A stretch of 14,483 bases of DNA from Myxococcales bacterium (GTDB lineage Bacteria; Myxococcota_C; UBA6777), in contig JALTMC010000540.1 in assembly GCA_027005175.1 (NCBI GenBank), positions 1 to 14,483 on the forward strand, read 5' to 3'. Shown here piece after piece: positions 1 to 6,503 of this stretch; the first letter of the stretch is position 1, and every line of letters starts with the position of its first letter. The notes under the pieces are model-generated. The model had not been told where the DNA came from and searched no databases. It was given only the letters and a program-made list of their open reading frames with translations. The translations under genes and the position numbers were made by a program.

Positions 1-281
1 AGGTGCTCTAGCTTCCAAACCCCTTTGCCGATCTCCAACAACACATGATTGCCGCCGAGTTCATTGACACCAACAACCATGGAGGTTCGGGTGCGCAAGG
101 AGGGGTTAAAGAAAAGCAGAATCACATTTTTTCCCACCAAAGGGTCACCATAAGAGACTCGACCATTTTTTTGTTCGTAAGCCAGATCAAGTAGGGCTTC
201 CAACTCTTCGCGAGTCAGGTCTCCCGTAGACAGATAGGATTTTCCCTTTAGGGCTTGAAGGACCGGTGCAAATTCACTCAT
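1..281 (-). CDS. argF': N-acetylornithine (or N-succinylornithine) carbamoyltransferase, N-terminal part
   Basis: Cut off by the window edge; the first 93 codons are present. The protein begins MSEFAPVLQALKGKSYLS. It carries the carbamoyl-phosphate loop FFNPSLRTRTS (about residues 57-67), then ELGGN, then GKGVWKLE (about 84-91). Ordinary ornithine carbamoyltransferases have a STRTRTS-type loop. The FFN(P/S)S.RTR.S loop plus the following W..E segment is the signature of the acetyl- and succinylornithine carbamoyltransferases, which transfer a carbamoyl group to the acylated substrate in arginine synthesis. The choice between acetyl and succinyl rests on residues just beyond the window. The ATG has a GGAG site six bases upstream. 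It follows argD by about 160 bp filled with tandem repeats and is probably in the same operon. Family call is firm; substrate is inferred. Confidence 0.88.
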   Translation of the reverse strand, partial: MSEFAPVLQALKGKSYLSTGDLTREELEALLDLAYEQKNGRVSYGDPLVGKNVILLFFNPSLRTRTSMVVGVNELGGNHVLLEIGKGVWKLEH

Positions 282-300
282 TGTATTCTCCGCAACGCGT

Positions 301-455
301 CGTGCTGGCGTCTTCTGTGGTTCGTTGTTCCCCGGAAAGTGACTCAAGTTTAGAGCATCGTGCTGACGTCTTCTGTGGTTCGTTGATTCCCGGAAAGTGA
401 CTAAAGTTTAGAGCATCATGCTGGCGTCTTCTGTGGTTCGTTTATTCCTGGAAAG
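301..455. repeat. 58-bp tandem repeat, about 2.7 copies, reaching into the 3' end of argD
   Basis: Copies begin at 301, 359 and 417 (plus strand, starting cgtgctggcg / cgtgctgacg / catgctggcg). Copies 1 and 2 are each 58 bp and differ at four positions in my hand alignment. Copy 3 matches to about 455 and so contains the argD stop codon (442-444) and its last codons. In copies 1 and 2 the position equivalent to the stop codon is changed. The array fills the space between argD and the carbamoyltransferase gene but stops short of that gene's ribosome binding site. Confidence 0.93.
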
Positions 456-1602
456 CGGCCAGGACTTTCAGAAATTGATCAATTTCAGCTTGTTGTAATG
501 TCAGAGGTGGAAGCAATCGAAGCACATTGGCGACACTCGATGTTCCCGTAATGATGTTATGTTTCAGGAGGTAGTCCCGAAAGAGGGAGGCTTCTCGGTC
601 AAACTCAATGCCTGCAAGAAAGCCCAAACCATGGGTGGCGACGACGTGTTTGTTTTCCAGCAGTCGCTCACGTAAGTAGTGACTCTGTTGCTTGACATTG
701 TCCAGCAAGTTGTACTTTTCAATCACTGTAATCGTCGCAAGCAAAGCAGCAGATGCGAGGGGTCCTGCACCAAAGGTCGTGCCGAGGTCACCGTAGCCAA
801 TGTGAGAAGACACCTCGTCGCTGACCAGCAAAGCCCCCATGGGGACACCGCTAGCGATGGCTTTGGCCAAAGAGATGATATCGGGTGTTACGCCGTGACG
901 GGGTGAAAAGAAGAACTCTCCTGTTCGGCCCATCCCGGTTTGAATTTCATCAAAGATCAGCTTCGCCCCAAAGCGGTCACACAGCTCCCGCAACCCTTTG
1001 TAAAAGTCCGGACCAGCGGCACGTGCTCCCCACATGCTTTGGACAGGTTCGAGCATCACAGCAGCCGTATCATCAGACATTAAAGCTTCGACAGCAGCCA
1101 GGTCACCAAAGGGCGCAAACAAGTGCCCTCCCACTCGGGGCGAGAAGGATTCACGGTACTTGGTCATACCCGTTGCGCTGAGAGTACCGATGGTTCGGCC
1201 ATGAAAGCTGCCTTCAAAATTAATAATCTCGGTCCGGCCAGTGACTTTACGAGCCAGTTTGATGGCGTTTTCATTGGCTTCCGCTCCCGAATTGATAAAG
1301 AAAGCATTCTTCAGTCCATCAGGAGCGATGCGACACAAGGCTTCCGCTGCAAGAGCGCGGGTGTCATTGTAGACAACATTCGAATAAAAGAGCAGCTTGG
1401 AAGCCTGCTCCTGAATGGCGGAGACCACGTCCGGATGACAGTGACCTGTGGCCACAACAGCGTGCCCACCGTAAAGATCGAGGTATCGTTTGCCCTCAGA
1501 GTCCCACACCCACACATCTTCGCCACGTACGATAGAGATCGGAAACTTCTTATATGTTTTGAGTTGGCAGTTATCTTCTATTTCAAACAAGTTCCGTGAC
1601 AT
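442..1602 (-). CDS. argD: Acetylornithine (or succinylornithine) aminotransferase
   Basis: A class III PLP-dependent aminotransferase of 386 residues, the normal length for ArgD. It converts N-acylglutamate semialdehyde plus glutamate to N-acylornithine and 2-oxoglutarate in the cytoplasm. Visible motifs are GGHAVVATGHCHP (45-57), the PLP-phosphate loop NSGAEANE (104-111), FHGRT (133-137), FDEIQTGMGRTG (217-228, Asp218 contacting the PLP ring nitrogen) and the Schiff-base lysine in LAKAIASG (Lys247). The segment usually written EPIQGEGG is EPVQSMWGARA here, a variant worth noting for substrate preference. I chose the ATG at 1602 because AAGGAG lies seven bases upstream and the alignment-like start fits the family. 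The frame is open a further 60 codons upstream, but that stretch crosses hairpins and repeats and reads like non-coding sequence. It lies between argC and argF'. Confidence 0.95.
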   Translation of the reverse strand: MSRNLFEIEDNCQLKTYKKFPISIVRGEDVWVWDSEGKRYLDLYGGHAVVATGHCHPDVVSAIQEQASKLLFYSNVVYNDTRALAAEALCRIAPDGLKNAFFINSGAEANENAIKLARKVTGRTEIINFEGSFHGRTIGTLSATGMTKYRESFSPRVGGHLFAPFGDLAAVEALMSDDTAAVMLEPVQSMWGARAAGPDFYKGLRELCDRFGAKLIFDEIQTGMGRTGEFFFSPRHGVTPDIISLAKAIASGVPMGALLVSDEVSSHIGYGDLGTTFGAGPLASAALLATITVIEKYNLLDNVKQQSHYLRERLLENKHVVATHGLGFLAGIEFDREASLFRDYLLKHNIITGTSSVANVLRLLPPLTLQQAEIDQFLKVLAAFQE

Positions 1603-1641
1603 GAATGAACTCCTTGGTAAACAAAACGACAGCGGGGAGAA

Positions 1642-1668
1642 AAACGTATGTTCAAAAAACATACGTTT
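1642..1668 (-). promoter_or_regulatory. Perfect 11-bp hairpin in the argD leader, possible weak terminator or attenuator
   Basis: Arms AAACGTATGTT (1642-1652) and its exact complement (1658-1668) with a five-base loop. On the minus-strand transcript the stem ends in a run of five U before CUCC, so it could act as a weak intrinsic terminator or attenuator 40 bases before the argD start. The stem is AT-rich, so efficiency is doubtful. Two further hairpins lie upstream in the same leader. Confidence 0.5.
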
Positions 1669-1695
1669 CAAGTTAAACGGTTCTATGAGACGGAT

Positions 1696-1723
1696 ACAAA
1701 CTGGAGAACAAGCTCCAATTTGT
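1696..1723 (-). promoter_or_regulatory. Second hairpin in the argC-argD spacer
   Basis: Arms ACAAACTGGAG (1696-1706) and CTCCAATTTGT (1713-1723) with a six-base loop. On the plus strand there is one mismatch. On the minus-strand RNA that position becomes a G-U wobble, so the 11-bp stem pairs fully only in the direction in which argD is transcribed. This suggests an RNA structure rather than a DNA site. No known riboswitch or T-box motif was recognised. Confidence 0.45.
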
Positions 1724-1725
1724 AG

Positions 1726-1831
1726 TTGGCTTGACGCTTCAACGAAATCTGCCTTTGACCTTGTGGTCAAAGACTTTACCAAGAGCCCCTTGAGTTTGGC
1801 CTTGACGCTTCAACGAAATCTGCCTTTGGCC
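1726..1831. repeat. Direct repeat with a 70-bp period between argC and argD
   Basis: A 35-36 base block, with core cttgacgcttcaacgaaatc, occurs at 1726-1760 and 1796-1831, separated by a non-repeated stretch. The copies differ by one inserted base and one substitution. The right end of the first copy forms the left arm of a hairpin (CTTTGACC, loop TTGT, GGTCAAAG at 1753-1772); the second copy does not. Unlike the other repeats in this window, it does not touch a coding end. Confidence 0.85.
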
Positions 1832-1869
1832 ACAAGTCGTTTCACAGCTCGCGACTCATGACTTGTCTT

Positions 1870-2901
1870 TTAAGGATGGCTTCCGGGAAACATTAACCCG
1901 ACCTGTTCTTCCAATCCAAACATCAGATTGAAGTTTTGGATAGCTTGGCCTGATGCACCTTTCACTAAGTTATCGATCGAGGAGAAGACGGTGATATCGC
2001 GGCCTTCAACAGCCCAGCCCAGATCAACAAAGTTGGATTGTTTGACCCAGTTGACGTTGGGTGAGCCGTTTACCAGTCGTACAAAGGGGCTGCCTTCATA
2101 CACTTCTCGAAAGATGTCCCCTATCTGTTCATGCGTGAGGACTTCTTTGGTCGAAGCGTAAATGGATGCAAAGATACCTCGAACCATGGGGGCAGAGTGA
2201 GTTTGGAATGTGAGTCGCCCGTCCCAACCGGAGTTCAACTCTTGCAATGCCTGAATGATCTCGGGCTGGTGTCGATGAGAGAACATCTTATAAGCATAAA
2301 AGCTGTTGGCACGCCTGGGATGATGAGTGCCTGCGGACGGACGGCCTCCAGAGCCGGAAGAACCCGTCTTTGCGTCAACAATCACACGACCATCAAGCAC
2401 ACCCGCCTTTACAAGAGGTGCGAGCCCCATAATCGAAGCGGTCGCAAAACATCCTGGGCAAGCCACTCGTTTGCTCTGTTTGATGGTCTCACGATGAAGC
2501 TCTGTCAAACCGTAAGCAAAGTCTTTCTGCAACGCAAAAGAAGAGTGTTCTCCGTAAAACTTGGTGAAGACAGCTGGATCTTTAATCCGATAATCACCGG
2601 CCAGATCGACGATCTTAACATGGTCTGGGATTTGTGGGACCAGGTTCATGCTCTGTCCGTGAGGCAAACTGAAAAAGATAGCATCCACCTGTGTCCAAGC
2701 TTCCGAAAACGAGGAATCATCAAACACAAGATCCGTAAAGCCAAGTAGGTTGGGATGGACGTCTGCGACCCCCTTTCCTGCGTGAGAATGTGCGGTAACC
2801 CAAGCGATATCGACATGAGGGTGAACCAACAAGCGTCGTAACAGCTCACCACCACCATAGCCAGAGCCACCAACAATCCCTACACGAAGCCGAGAAGTCA
2901 T
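1870..2901 (-). CDS. argC: N-acetyl-gamma-glutamyl-phosphate reductase (or succinyl analogue)
   Basis: Reduces N-acylglutamyl phosphate to the semialdehyde with NADPH, the third step of arginine synthesis. The N-terminal nucleotide loop is GGSGYGGGEL (11-20); the catalytic cysteine is in ACPGCFATA (Cys151). Later blocks are TGSSGSGGRPSAGTHHP, FSHRHQPEI and, near the C-terminus, SSIDNLVKGASGQA, all in family order. The length of 343 residues is typical. The PGCFAT and GTHHP segments differ from the E. coli form and resemble the branch shared with Bacteroidota ArgC and LysY-like enzymes; this is from memory of family sequences. An ATG at 2901 and a TTG at 2904 are both possible. AGAAGG lies about 11 and 8 bases upstream respectively, so the TTG cannot be excluded. 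It is 87 bp downstream of argG, probably one transcript. Confidence 0.95.
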   Translation of the reverse strand: MTSRLRVGIVGGSGYGGGELLRRLLVHPHVDIAWVTAHSHAGKGVADVHPNLLGFTDLVFDDSSFSEAWTQVDAIFFSLPHGQSMNLVPQIPDHVKIVDLAGDYRIKDPAVFTKFYGEHSSFALQKDFAYGLTELHRETIKQSKRVACPGCFATASIMGLAPLVKAGVLDGRVIVDAKTGSSGSGGRPSAGTHHPRRANSFYAYKMFSHRHQPEIIQALQELNSGWDGRLTFQTHSAPMVRGIFASIYASTKEVLTHEQIGDIFREVYEGSPFVRLVNGSPNVNWVKQSNFVDLGWAVEGRDITVFSSIDNLVKGASGQAIQNFNLMFGLEEQVGLMFPGSHP

Positions 2902-2907
2902 CAATCC

Positions 2908-3004
2908 AGTAACCTTCTATTTGTGATTCATCTGTTCACAAGAGAGAGCAGCACAAGCCCACAACGGGCACCATCCCTCAGTATCCTTCTATTTTCGATT
3001 CATC
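2908..3004. repeat. Partial direct repeat (25 bp, 72-bp period) linking the argG 3' end and the argC upstream region
   Basis: The block agtatccttctattttcgat at 2980 onward, which contains the argG stop codon and last codons, recurs at 2908-2932 as agtaaccttctatttgtgat with 22 of 25 bases conserved. The downstream copy supplies the AGAAGG ribosome binding site just ahead of argC. In effect the argC translation signal sits in a copy of the argG tail. Confidence 0.75.
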
Positions 3005-4197
3005 AAACCATGCAGTCGCAGTCGCAACGCATTTAGCTTGATGAAACCTTCTGCATCGCGTTGGTCATACACGTCGTCTGTCTCAAACGTTGCAAACTCT
3101 TCGGAGTAGAGGGACAGAGGAGCTTTTCGCCCCACAACGATCGTGTTTCCTTTGTAAAGTTTGAGTCGAACGGTTCCTGTCACATTGGCTTGACTTTGTT
3201 GGACAAAGGAACGCATCAGCTCAAACTCGGGAGAGAACCAAAAGCCATTGTACATCATCTCCGACAGTTTGGTGTTGAGGGAGTCGCGCAAGTGAGAGAC
3301 TTCGCGGTCCATGGTGATCGACTCAAGAGCGCGATGAGCAGCTTGAAGAACCGTAACACCCGGAGTTTCATAAACACCACGAGACTTCATTCCAACAAAG
3401 CGATTCTCAACGATGTCGATACGACCGATACCATGCTCTCCACCCACAGAGTTGAGGTGGTCCAACAAGGCAACAGGCCCCATGCCTTGACCATCCACTG
3501 CCACAGGGACACCTTTTTCAAAGTCGATCTCTATATACTGAGGTGTGTCTGGTGCCTTCTCGGGAGAGTTCGATAAGATGAAGATATCTTCGGGTGGCTC
3601 AGTCCAGGGATCTTCGAGAACGCCACCTTCGTAGCTGATATGCATCAGGTTGCGATCCATGGAGTATGGCTTTTTCAGAGAGGTTGTCACAGGAAGATTG
3701 TGCCTATCACAGTAATCCAAGAGTTCGGTACGAGAAGTATAAGACCACTCACGCCAAGGAGAGACCACCTGGATATCTGGGTTCAGGGCATAATAGGTCA
3801 GCTCAAAGCGAATCTGGTCATTGCCTTTCCCTGTTGCACCATGAGAGACGGCATCGGCCCCCTCCTTCTCTGCAATCTCAATATGTCGTTTGGCAATTAA
3901 GGGACGGGCGAGAGAGGTACCCATCAAATAGAGGCCTTCATACACGGCATTGGCTTGCACAGCCAAGAAGACATAGTCTCGAACAAACTCTTCTCGAAGG
4001 TCTTCAACATAGCACCTGGAAGCACCCGTAGAGCGAGCTTTTTCATCCAGACCGCTGAGTTCTTCTTTCTGGCCGACATCAGCACAGTAAGCAACCACTT
4101 CACAATCGTACTCCGCTTTCATCCAATGCAACATCACAGTGGTATCAAGACCACCCGAATAAGCAAGGACGACTTTCTTCAAGTTGCGTTTTGTCAT
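2989..4197 (-). CDS. argG: Argininosuccinate synthase
   Basis: Condenses citrulline and aspartate with ATP to argininosuccinate in the cytoplasm. It has the N-type ATP pyrophosphatase loop AYSGGLDTT (12-20), [11 protein letters not shown], then [15 protein letters not shown] and the ATP/citrulline segment [21 protein letters not shown] and the C-terminal GFWFSPE and [13 protein letters not shown] blocks follow. At 402 residues it is full length and of the common proteobacterial type. The ATG at 4197 is preceded by AGAGG with a six-base gap. It is the first gene of the minus-strand arginine run and is divergent from the plus-strand genes at 4276-5393, so its promoter should lie within about 100 bp upstream. 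I did not find a convincing ARG-box palindrome there. Confidence 0.97.
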   Translation of the reverse strand: MTKRNLKKVVLAYSGGLDTTVMLHWMKAEYDCEVVAYCADVGQKEELSGLDEKARSTGASRCYVEDLREEFVRDYVFLAVQANAVYEGLYLMGTSLARPLIAKRHIEIAEKEGADAVSHGATGKGNDQIRFELTYYALNPDIQVVSPWREWSYTSRTELLDYCDRHNLPVTTSLKKPYSMDRNLMHISYEGGVLEDPWTEPPEDIFILSNSPEKAPDTPQYIEIDFEKGVPVAVDGQGMGPVALLDHLNSVGGEHGIGRIDIVENRFVGMKSRGVYETPGVTVLQAAHRALESITMDREVSHLRDSLNTKLSEMMYNGFWFSPEFELMRSFVQQSQANVTGTVRLKLYKGNTIVVGRKAPLSLYSEEFATFETDDVYDQRDAEGFIKLNALRLRLHGLMNRK

Positions 4198-4275
4198 GAC
4201 GAACCTCTTTTCTATATTCTACAAACAACCTACATTGATGGTGAGTAAACACATCCTGGTAAGGAAACGTTCTGA

Positions 4276-4524
4276 AGCAGAGAGAAAAATTTGTCAACAG
4301 GTATCCCTCAAATGTTCAAATGGGTGTGGTTTCGTTGCATCGGTTTTTGTTTTGGGATTCTGCTCGATCTGGTGAAGCAACGCTTCCCAAGAATGAAAGC
4401 AGCAACCCTCACCCAACTCGATGAGTTGTCTATCGATGCGCTTCAACATCAGTTGGAGCATATGCTGGAATTTGAAAGCTCACAGGACTTTCGTCGCACC
4501 CTCAAAAAGTTGAGACAAGAATAG
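4276..4524 (+). pseudogene. Remnant of a DUF4351 / Rpn-type nuclease-related protein, C-terminal end only
   Basis: The frame opens after a stop at 4273-4275 and ends at 4524. The last 50 or so residues (VKQRFP, then LTQLDELSIDALQHQLEHML, then FESSQDFRRTLKKL) follow the pattern I associate with DUF4351. In that domain an RRFG-like start is followed by a helix with sLeqLe.l.e.lLdf.sLed. The domain normally closes a protein of about 250-300 residues with an N-terminal PD-(D/E)XK nuclease-like part (Rpn/PDDEXK transposase family). Nothing of that part remains, because argG begins less than 80 bp upstream on the other strand. Possible starts (TTG 4291, ATG 4312) have no good ribosome binding site. 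A degraded fragment is most likely; a real small protein of about 70 residues cannot be ruled out. Confidence 0.5.
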
Positions 4525-4697
4525 CCTCTTTGCTCAGCTTGCGAGCTTCGAGCAATGATGCTGCATGTTGTCTTTGGAGCGCCGTGATGGTATATCCCAT
4601 CCATATATGGAGAGAGATCGGGTGAAGATAGTAGTCGACTCAGCCCAGTCGAACTCATGGGATAGCAGCAAAAGCTGTAACAAACGAGAGGTGTGTT
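4525..4697 (+). other. Non-coding region upstream of the acidic repeat protein
   Basis: No supported gene. It holds a perfect 10-bp palindrome CCATATATGG (near 4609) and a short inverted repeat TCGACT/AGTCGA (4635-4652). Either could be an operator for the downstream plus-strand gene, but neither matches a motif I can name. The ribosome binding site of that gene is AGAGG, six bases before its ATG. The promoter was not identified with confidence. Confidence 0.35.
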
Positions 4698-5393
4698 ATG
4701 CCCTTTATTTATCGCTGTCAGTTCTTGGGAGATGAGTGGAGTGAATGGGACGACGGCTTTGAAATGCCGCCCCTACCCGATGGATTTACCCAAGAGGAGT
4801 GTACCATCACCTTTCACTCACACGATGGTGTGAGTTGGTGTTTTGCTTACACACCTTTCGAAGACCTCATCACTTGGTGCAACAAAGAAAGTGATGGCTG
4901 GAGCGACTGGCATGATATCGCCCCGCTTCCGTCACCCCCCAACTGGATCATCGATGATGAAGAGGGGATCCCTTCCAACTTCTCTGTCGGTACACACATG
5001 GGTCAGCCCGTAATGTACTCCTACCACCCCGACGATGACAGTGTCTTTGTGAGTTCCTGGTCTGATGATGAATTCACTGACTGGATAGACCTAGGCAACC
5101 TAGAGCCTCCTCCCAACCTCAGCGAAGCCTCTGATGTGTTCGTGGCTGCCGACGAAAACAATGAGTGGTTTATCTCCGTCAACCTCGAAGACTGGAGTAT
5201 CTACTACTGTGAGTGGGACGCCTCCTCAGAGAGTTTTAGTGCCTGGGCCGAAGCACCCGAACTCACCATGCCCGACGAATGGTATGAGATGGGTGGCATC
5301 GACGTCGATGGCGATGCCGACGACGGCTCCTTCTGGATCTATGCCACCATCTACCAAGACGATTACCCAGACGATGAATTCGATGAATTTTGA
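4698..5393 (+). CDS. Highly acidic Trp-rich four-repeat protein, possible beta-propeller lectin-like protein
   Basis: Function unknown. The 231-residue protein has no signal peptide or membrane segment, so it is probably cytoplasmic or exported by another route. It is built from four units of about 54-58 residues, each opening with an aromatic-S/T-x-W motif: WSEW (14-17), WSDW (68-71), FTDW (126-129), FSAW (180-183). A proline-rich turn follows (MPPLPDGF, LPSPPNW, LEPPPNL, LTMPDEW), then a hydrophobic strand. Each motif is preceded by a strand such as IYRCQF, LITWCN or IYYCEW. Blades of PLL-type fucose-binding and related beta-propeller lectins show a WSxW...P pattern like this, so a small or oligomeric propeller is a reasonable guess. 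It is extremely rich in Asp and Glu and poor in basic residues, ending DDEFDEF. The ATG has a clear ribosome binding site. It is the only intact plus-strand gene here, and a foldback element follows 25 bp after its stop. Confidence 0.8.
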   Translation: MPFIYRCQFLGDEWSEWDDGFEMPPLPDGFTQEECTITFHSHDGVSWCFAYTPFEDLITWCNKESDGWSDWHDIAPLPSPPNWIIDDEEGIPSNFSVGTHMGQPVMYSYHPDDDSVFVSSWSDDEFTDWIDLGNLEPPPNLSEASDVFVAADENNEWFISVNLEDWSIYYCEWDASSESFSAWAEAPELTMPDEWYEMGGIDVDGDADDGSFWIYATIYQDDYPDDEFDEF

Positions 5394-5418
5394 AAAAAAG
5401 AAGCGTGAGTTAGGGTTA

Positions 5419-5580
5419 GGGTCCGTCCAAAAAGAAAGTCGTTGATTTGCGTTTCGATTCGCCGCCCTGGCAAAGCTCTCCGACGAGAGAATAGCTTGGC
5501 TTGCTATTCCGAGGAGGTGGAACGCAGCCAGAGGGATGAAGCGGAGATGCAAACGGTATAGGTTATTTTGAGACGGCCCC
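5419..5580. mobile_element. MITE-like foldback element (162 bp) with terminal inverted repeats and TTA flanks
   Basis: Ends GGGTCCGTCCAAAA (5419-5432) and, inverted, GGGGCCGTCTCAAAA (5580-5566) are imperfect terminal inverted repeats. The three bases TTA stand directly outside both ends (5416-5418 and 5581-5583), as expected of a 3-bp target duplication. The interior is also an imperfect palindrome. GATTTGCG... pairs with ...ATGCAAAC, CCCTGGC with GCCAGAGG, and AATAGC with GCTATT around a centre at about 5499, the midpoint of the element. It has no coding capacity, so it would depend on a transposase elsewhere. Ends and target are loosely reminiscent of the IS5 superfamily, which I cannot confirm. 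The right TTA doubles as the reverse complement of the SDR stop codon. Lying between convergent genes, the folded RNA may act as a two-way terminator. Confidence 0.75.
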
Positions 5581-6492
5581 TTAATCGTAGCGGAAAGCTT
5601 CCATCGTTTGGATCTCATTGAAGTCCTCTTGAAATCCTGTAGCTTTTTGGAATTCGGAGCTATCGACAACAACGGGATATTTGATATGTGAGATGGCACC
5701 AACAGGAAGAGAGGGAAATCCAAAACGCCCCATCACATGGGGATAAAGCATTTCGGGGATTGGGATATTGGTGCGTCCGGTCACCCGGATAAGAACAGAG
5801 AGGGGTACAGGTTGGGGGCCGCTCACATTAAAAACACCTCGAAGCGGGTGTTCTAGGGCAAGCGCGATGGCTTTGACAACGTCGTGTTCGTGCATAAACT
5901 GGTACAATGGATCAAACCCGAGAACAGTGGGAACGCGTGGTCCTTTGAGGTACTGGGCCAGGGTGCCGTGATGGGAGGGGCCGAGAGTGTAGCACACGCG
6001 CAAGACGGCCGTGTCGACATTTGGGTAGCGCCACAGAGTTGATGCGGCAAACAGGTCGGCAGCAACCAGGTCGGCCAGCTCGGGAAATGTGCTGACAGCC
6101 ATAGGTGGTGCAGCTTCCGTTTGGTAGATGGGTGTATCGGGTGCTGCGCCATAACAGGTGTGACGACCCACAAAGATAGCCTTTTTCACGCCATATGCGC
6201 TGCAATGTTCAAAGACAGAGCGAGTTCCATTCAGATTGATCCGATAGCGTTCTTCGGTTCTGGCGGTAAAGTGTGTCACAGTTGCCATATGGATCACAGC
6301 GTCTGGCCGACGGGTGCGAAACACGTCTTCTGCGGCGCGTTTGCGGATATCGACGTTGTGCATTTCGATACCTTTATCAGCATCAGGCCATTTGCGTCGA
6401 TCAATGCCAATCACTTGAAAGCCACGGTGAAGCAGACCTTGTGCCACCAAGCGACCAATTTTCCCTGCGATCCCTGTAATAAGAACTTTCAC
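5581..6492 (-). CDS. Extended short-chain dehydrogenase / NAD(P)-dependent epimerase-like protein with degenerate active site
   Basis: A Rossmann-fold protein of 303 residues with the extended-SDR nucleotide loop TGIAGKIG (6-13). Arginines follow the end of beta-2 (IDRRKW, 30-35), which suggests NADP. Also present are DAVIHMA (64-70), INLNGTR (85-91) and a C-terminal substrate-binding half. The catalytic YxxxK is not seen: the place where it should fall reads STFPELADL, with Phe136 and Ala140. It may be a binding or non-canonical enzyme rather than a normal oxidoreductase. The start is GTG at 6492, five bases after GGAG. That GGAG lies in the 11-base gap after the acyltransferase stop, so the two genes look translationally coupled and work together, probably in envelope lipid modification. 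The stop codon abuts the foldback element. Confidence 0.85.
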   Translation of the reverse strand: MKVLITGIAGKIGRLVAQGLLHRGFQVIGIDRRKWPDADKGIEMHNVDIRKRAAEDVFRTRRPDAVIHMATVTHFTARTEERYRINLNGTRSVFEHCSAYGVKKAIFVGRHTCYGAAPDTPIYQTEAAPPMAVSTFPELADLVAADLFAASTLWRYPNVDTAVLRVCYTLGPSHHGTLAQYLKGPRVPTVLGFDPLYQFMHEHDVVKAIALALEHPLRGVFNVSGPQPVPLSVLIRVTGRTNIPIPEMLYPHVMGRFGFPSLPVGAISHIKYPVVVDSSEFQKATGFQEDFNEIQTMEAFRYD

Positions 6493-6503
6493 ATTAGCTC
6501 CGG

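Noticed and set aside
301-455. CRISPR array
   Set aside because: Units are directly adjacent and nearly identical over the full 58 bp with no unique spacers. The same holds for the arrays at 10215-10337 and 11732-11886.
1753-1772. Intrinsic terminator for argC
   Set aside because: The 8-bp stem with a TTGT loop has no U-tract on either strand.
1603-1782. 60-codon N-terminal extension of argD in the same frame
   Set aside because: The stretch crosses a perfect hairpin and the 70-bp repeat, has no family similarity, and a strong AAGGAG site marks the ATG at 1602.
4198-4275. ARG box (ArgR operator) upstream of argG
   Set aside because: No pair of TGAAT/ATTCA-like half sites could be found at the right spacing.
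5411-5421. Telomere-like ttagggttaggg
   Set aside because: Only two units, partly made by the TTA flank and the first G residues of the foldback element; no sign of a linear chromosome end.
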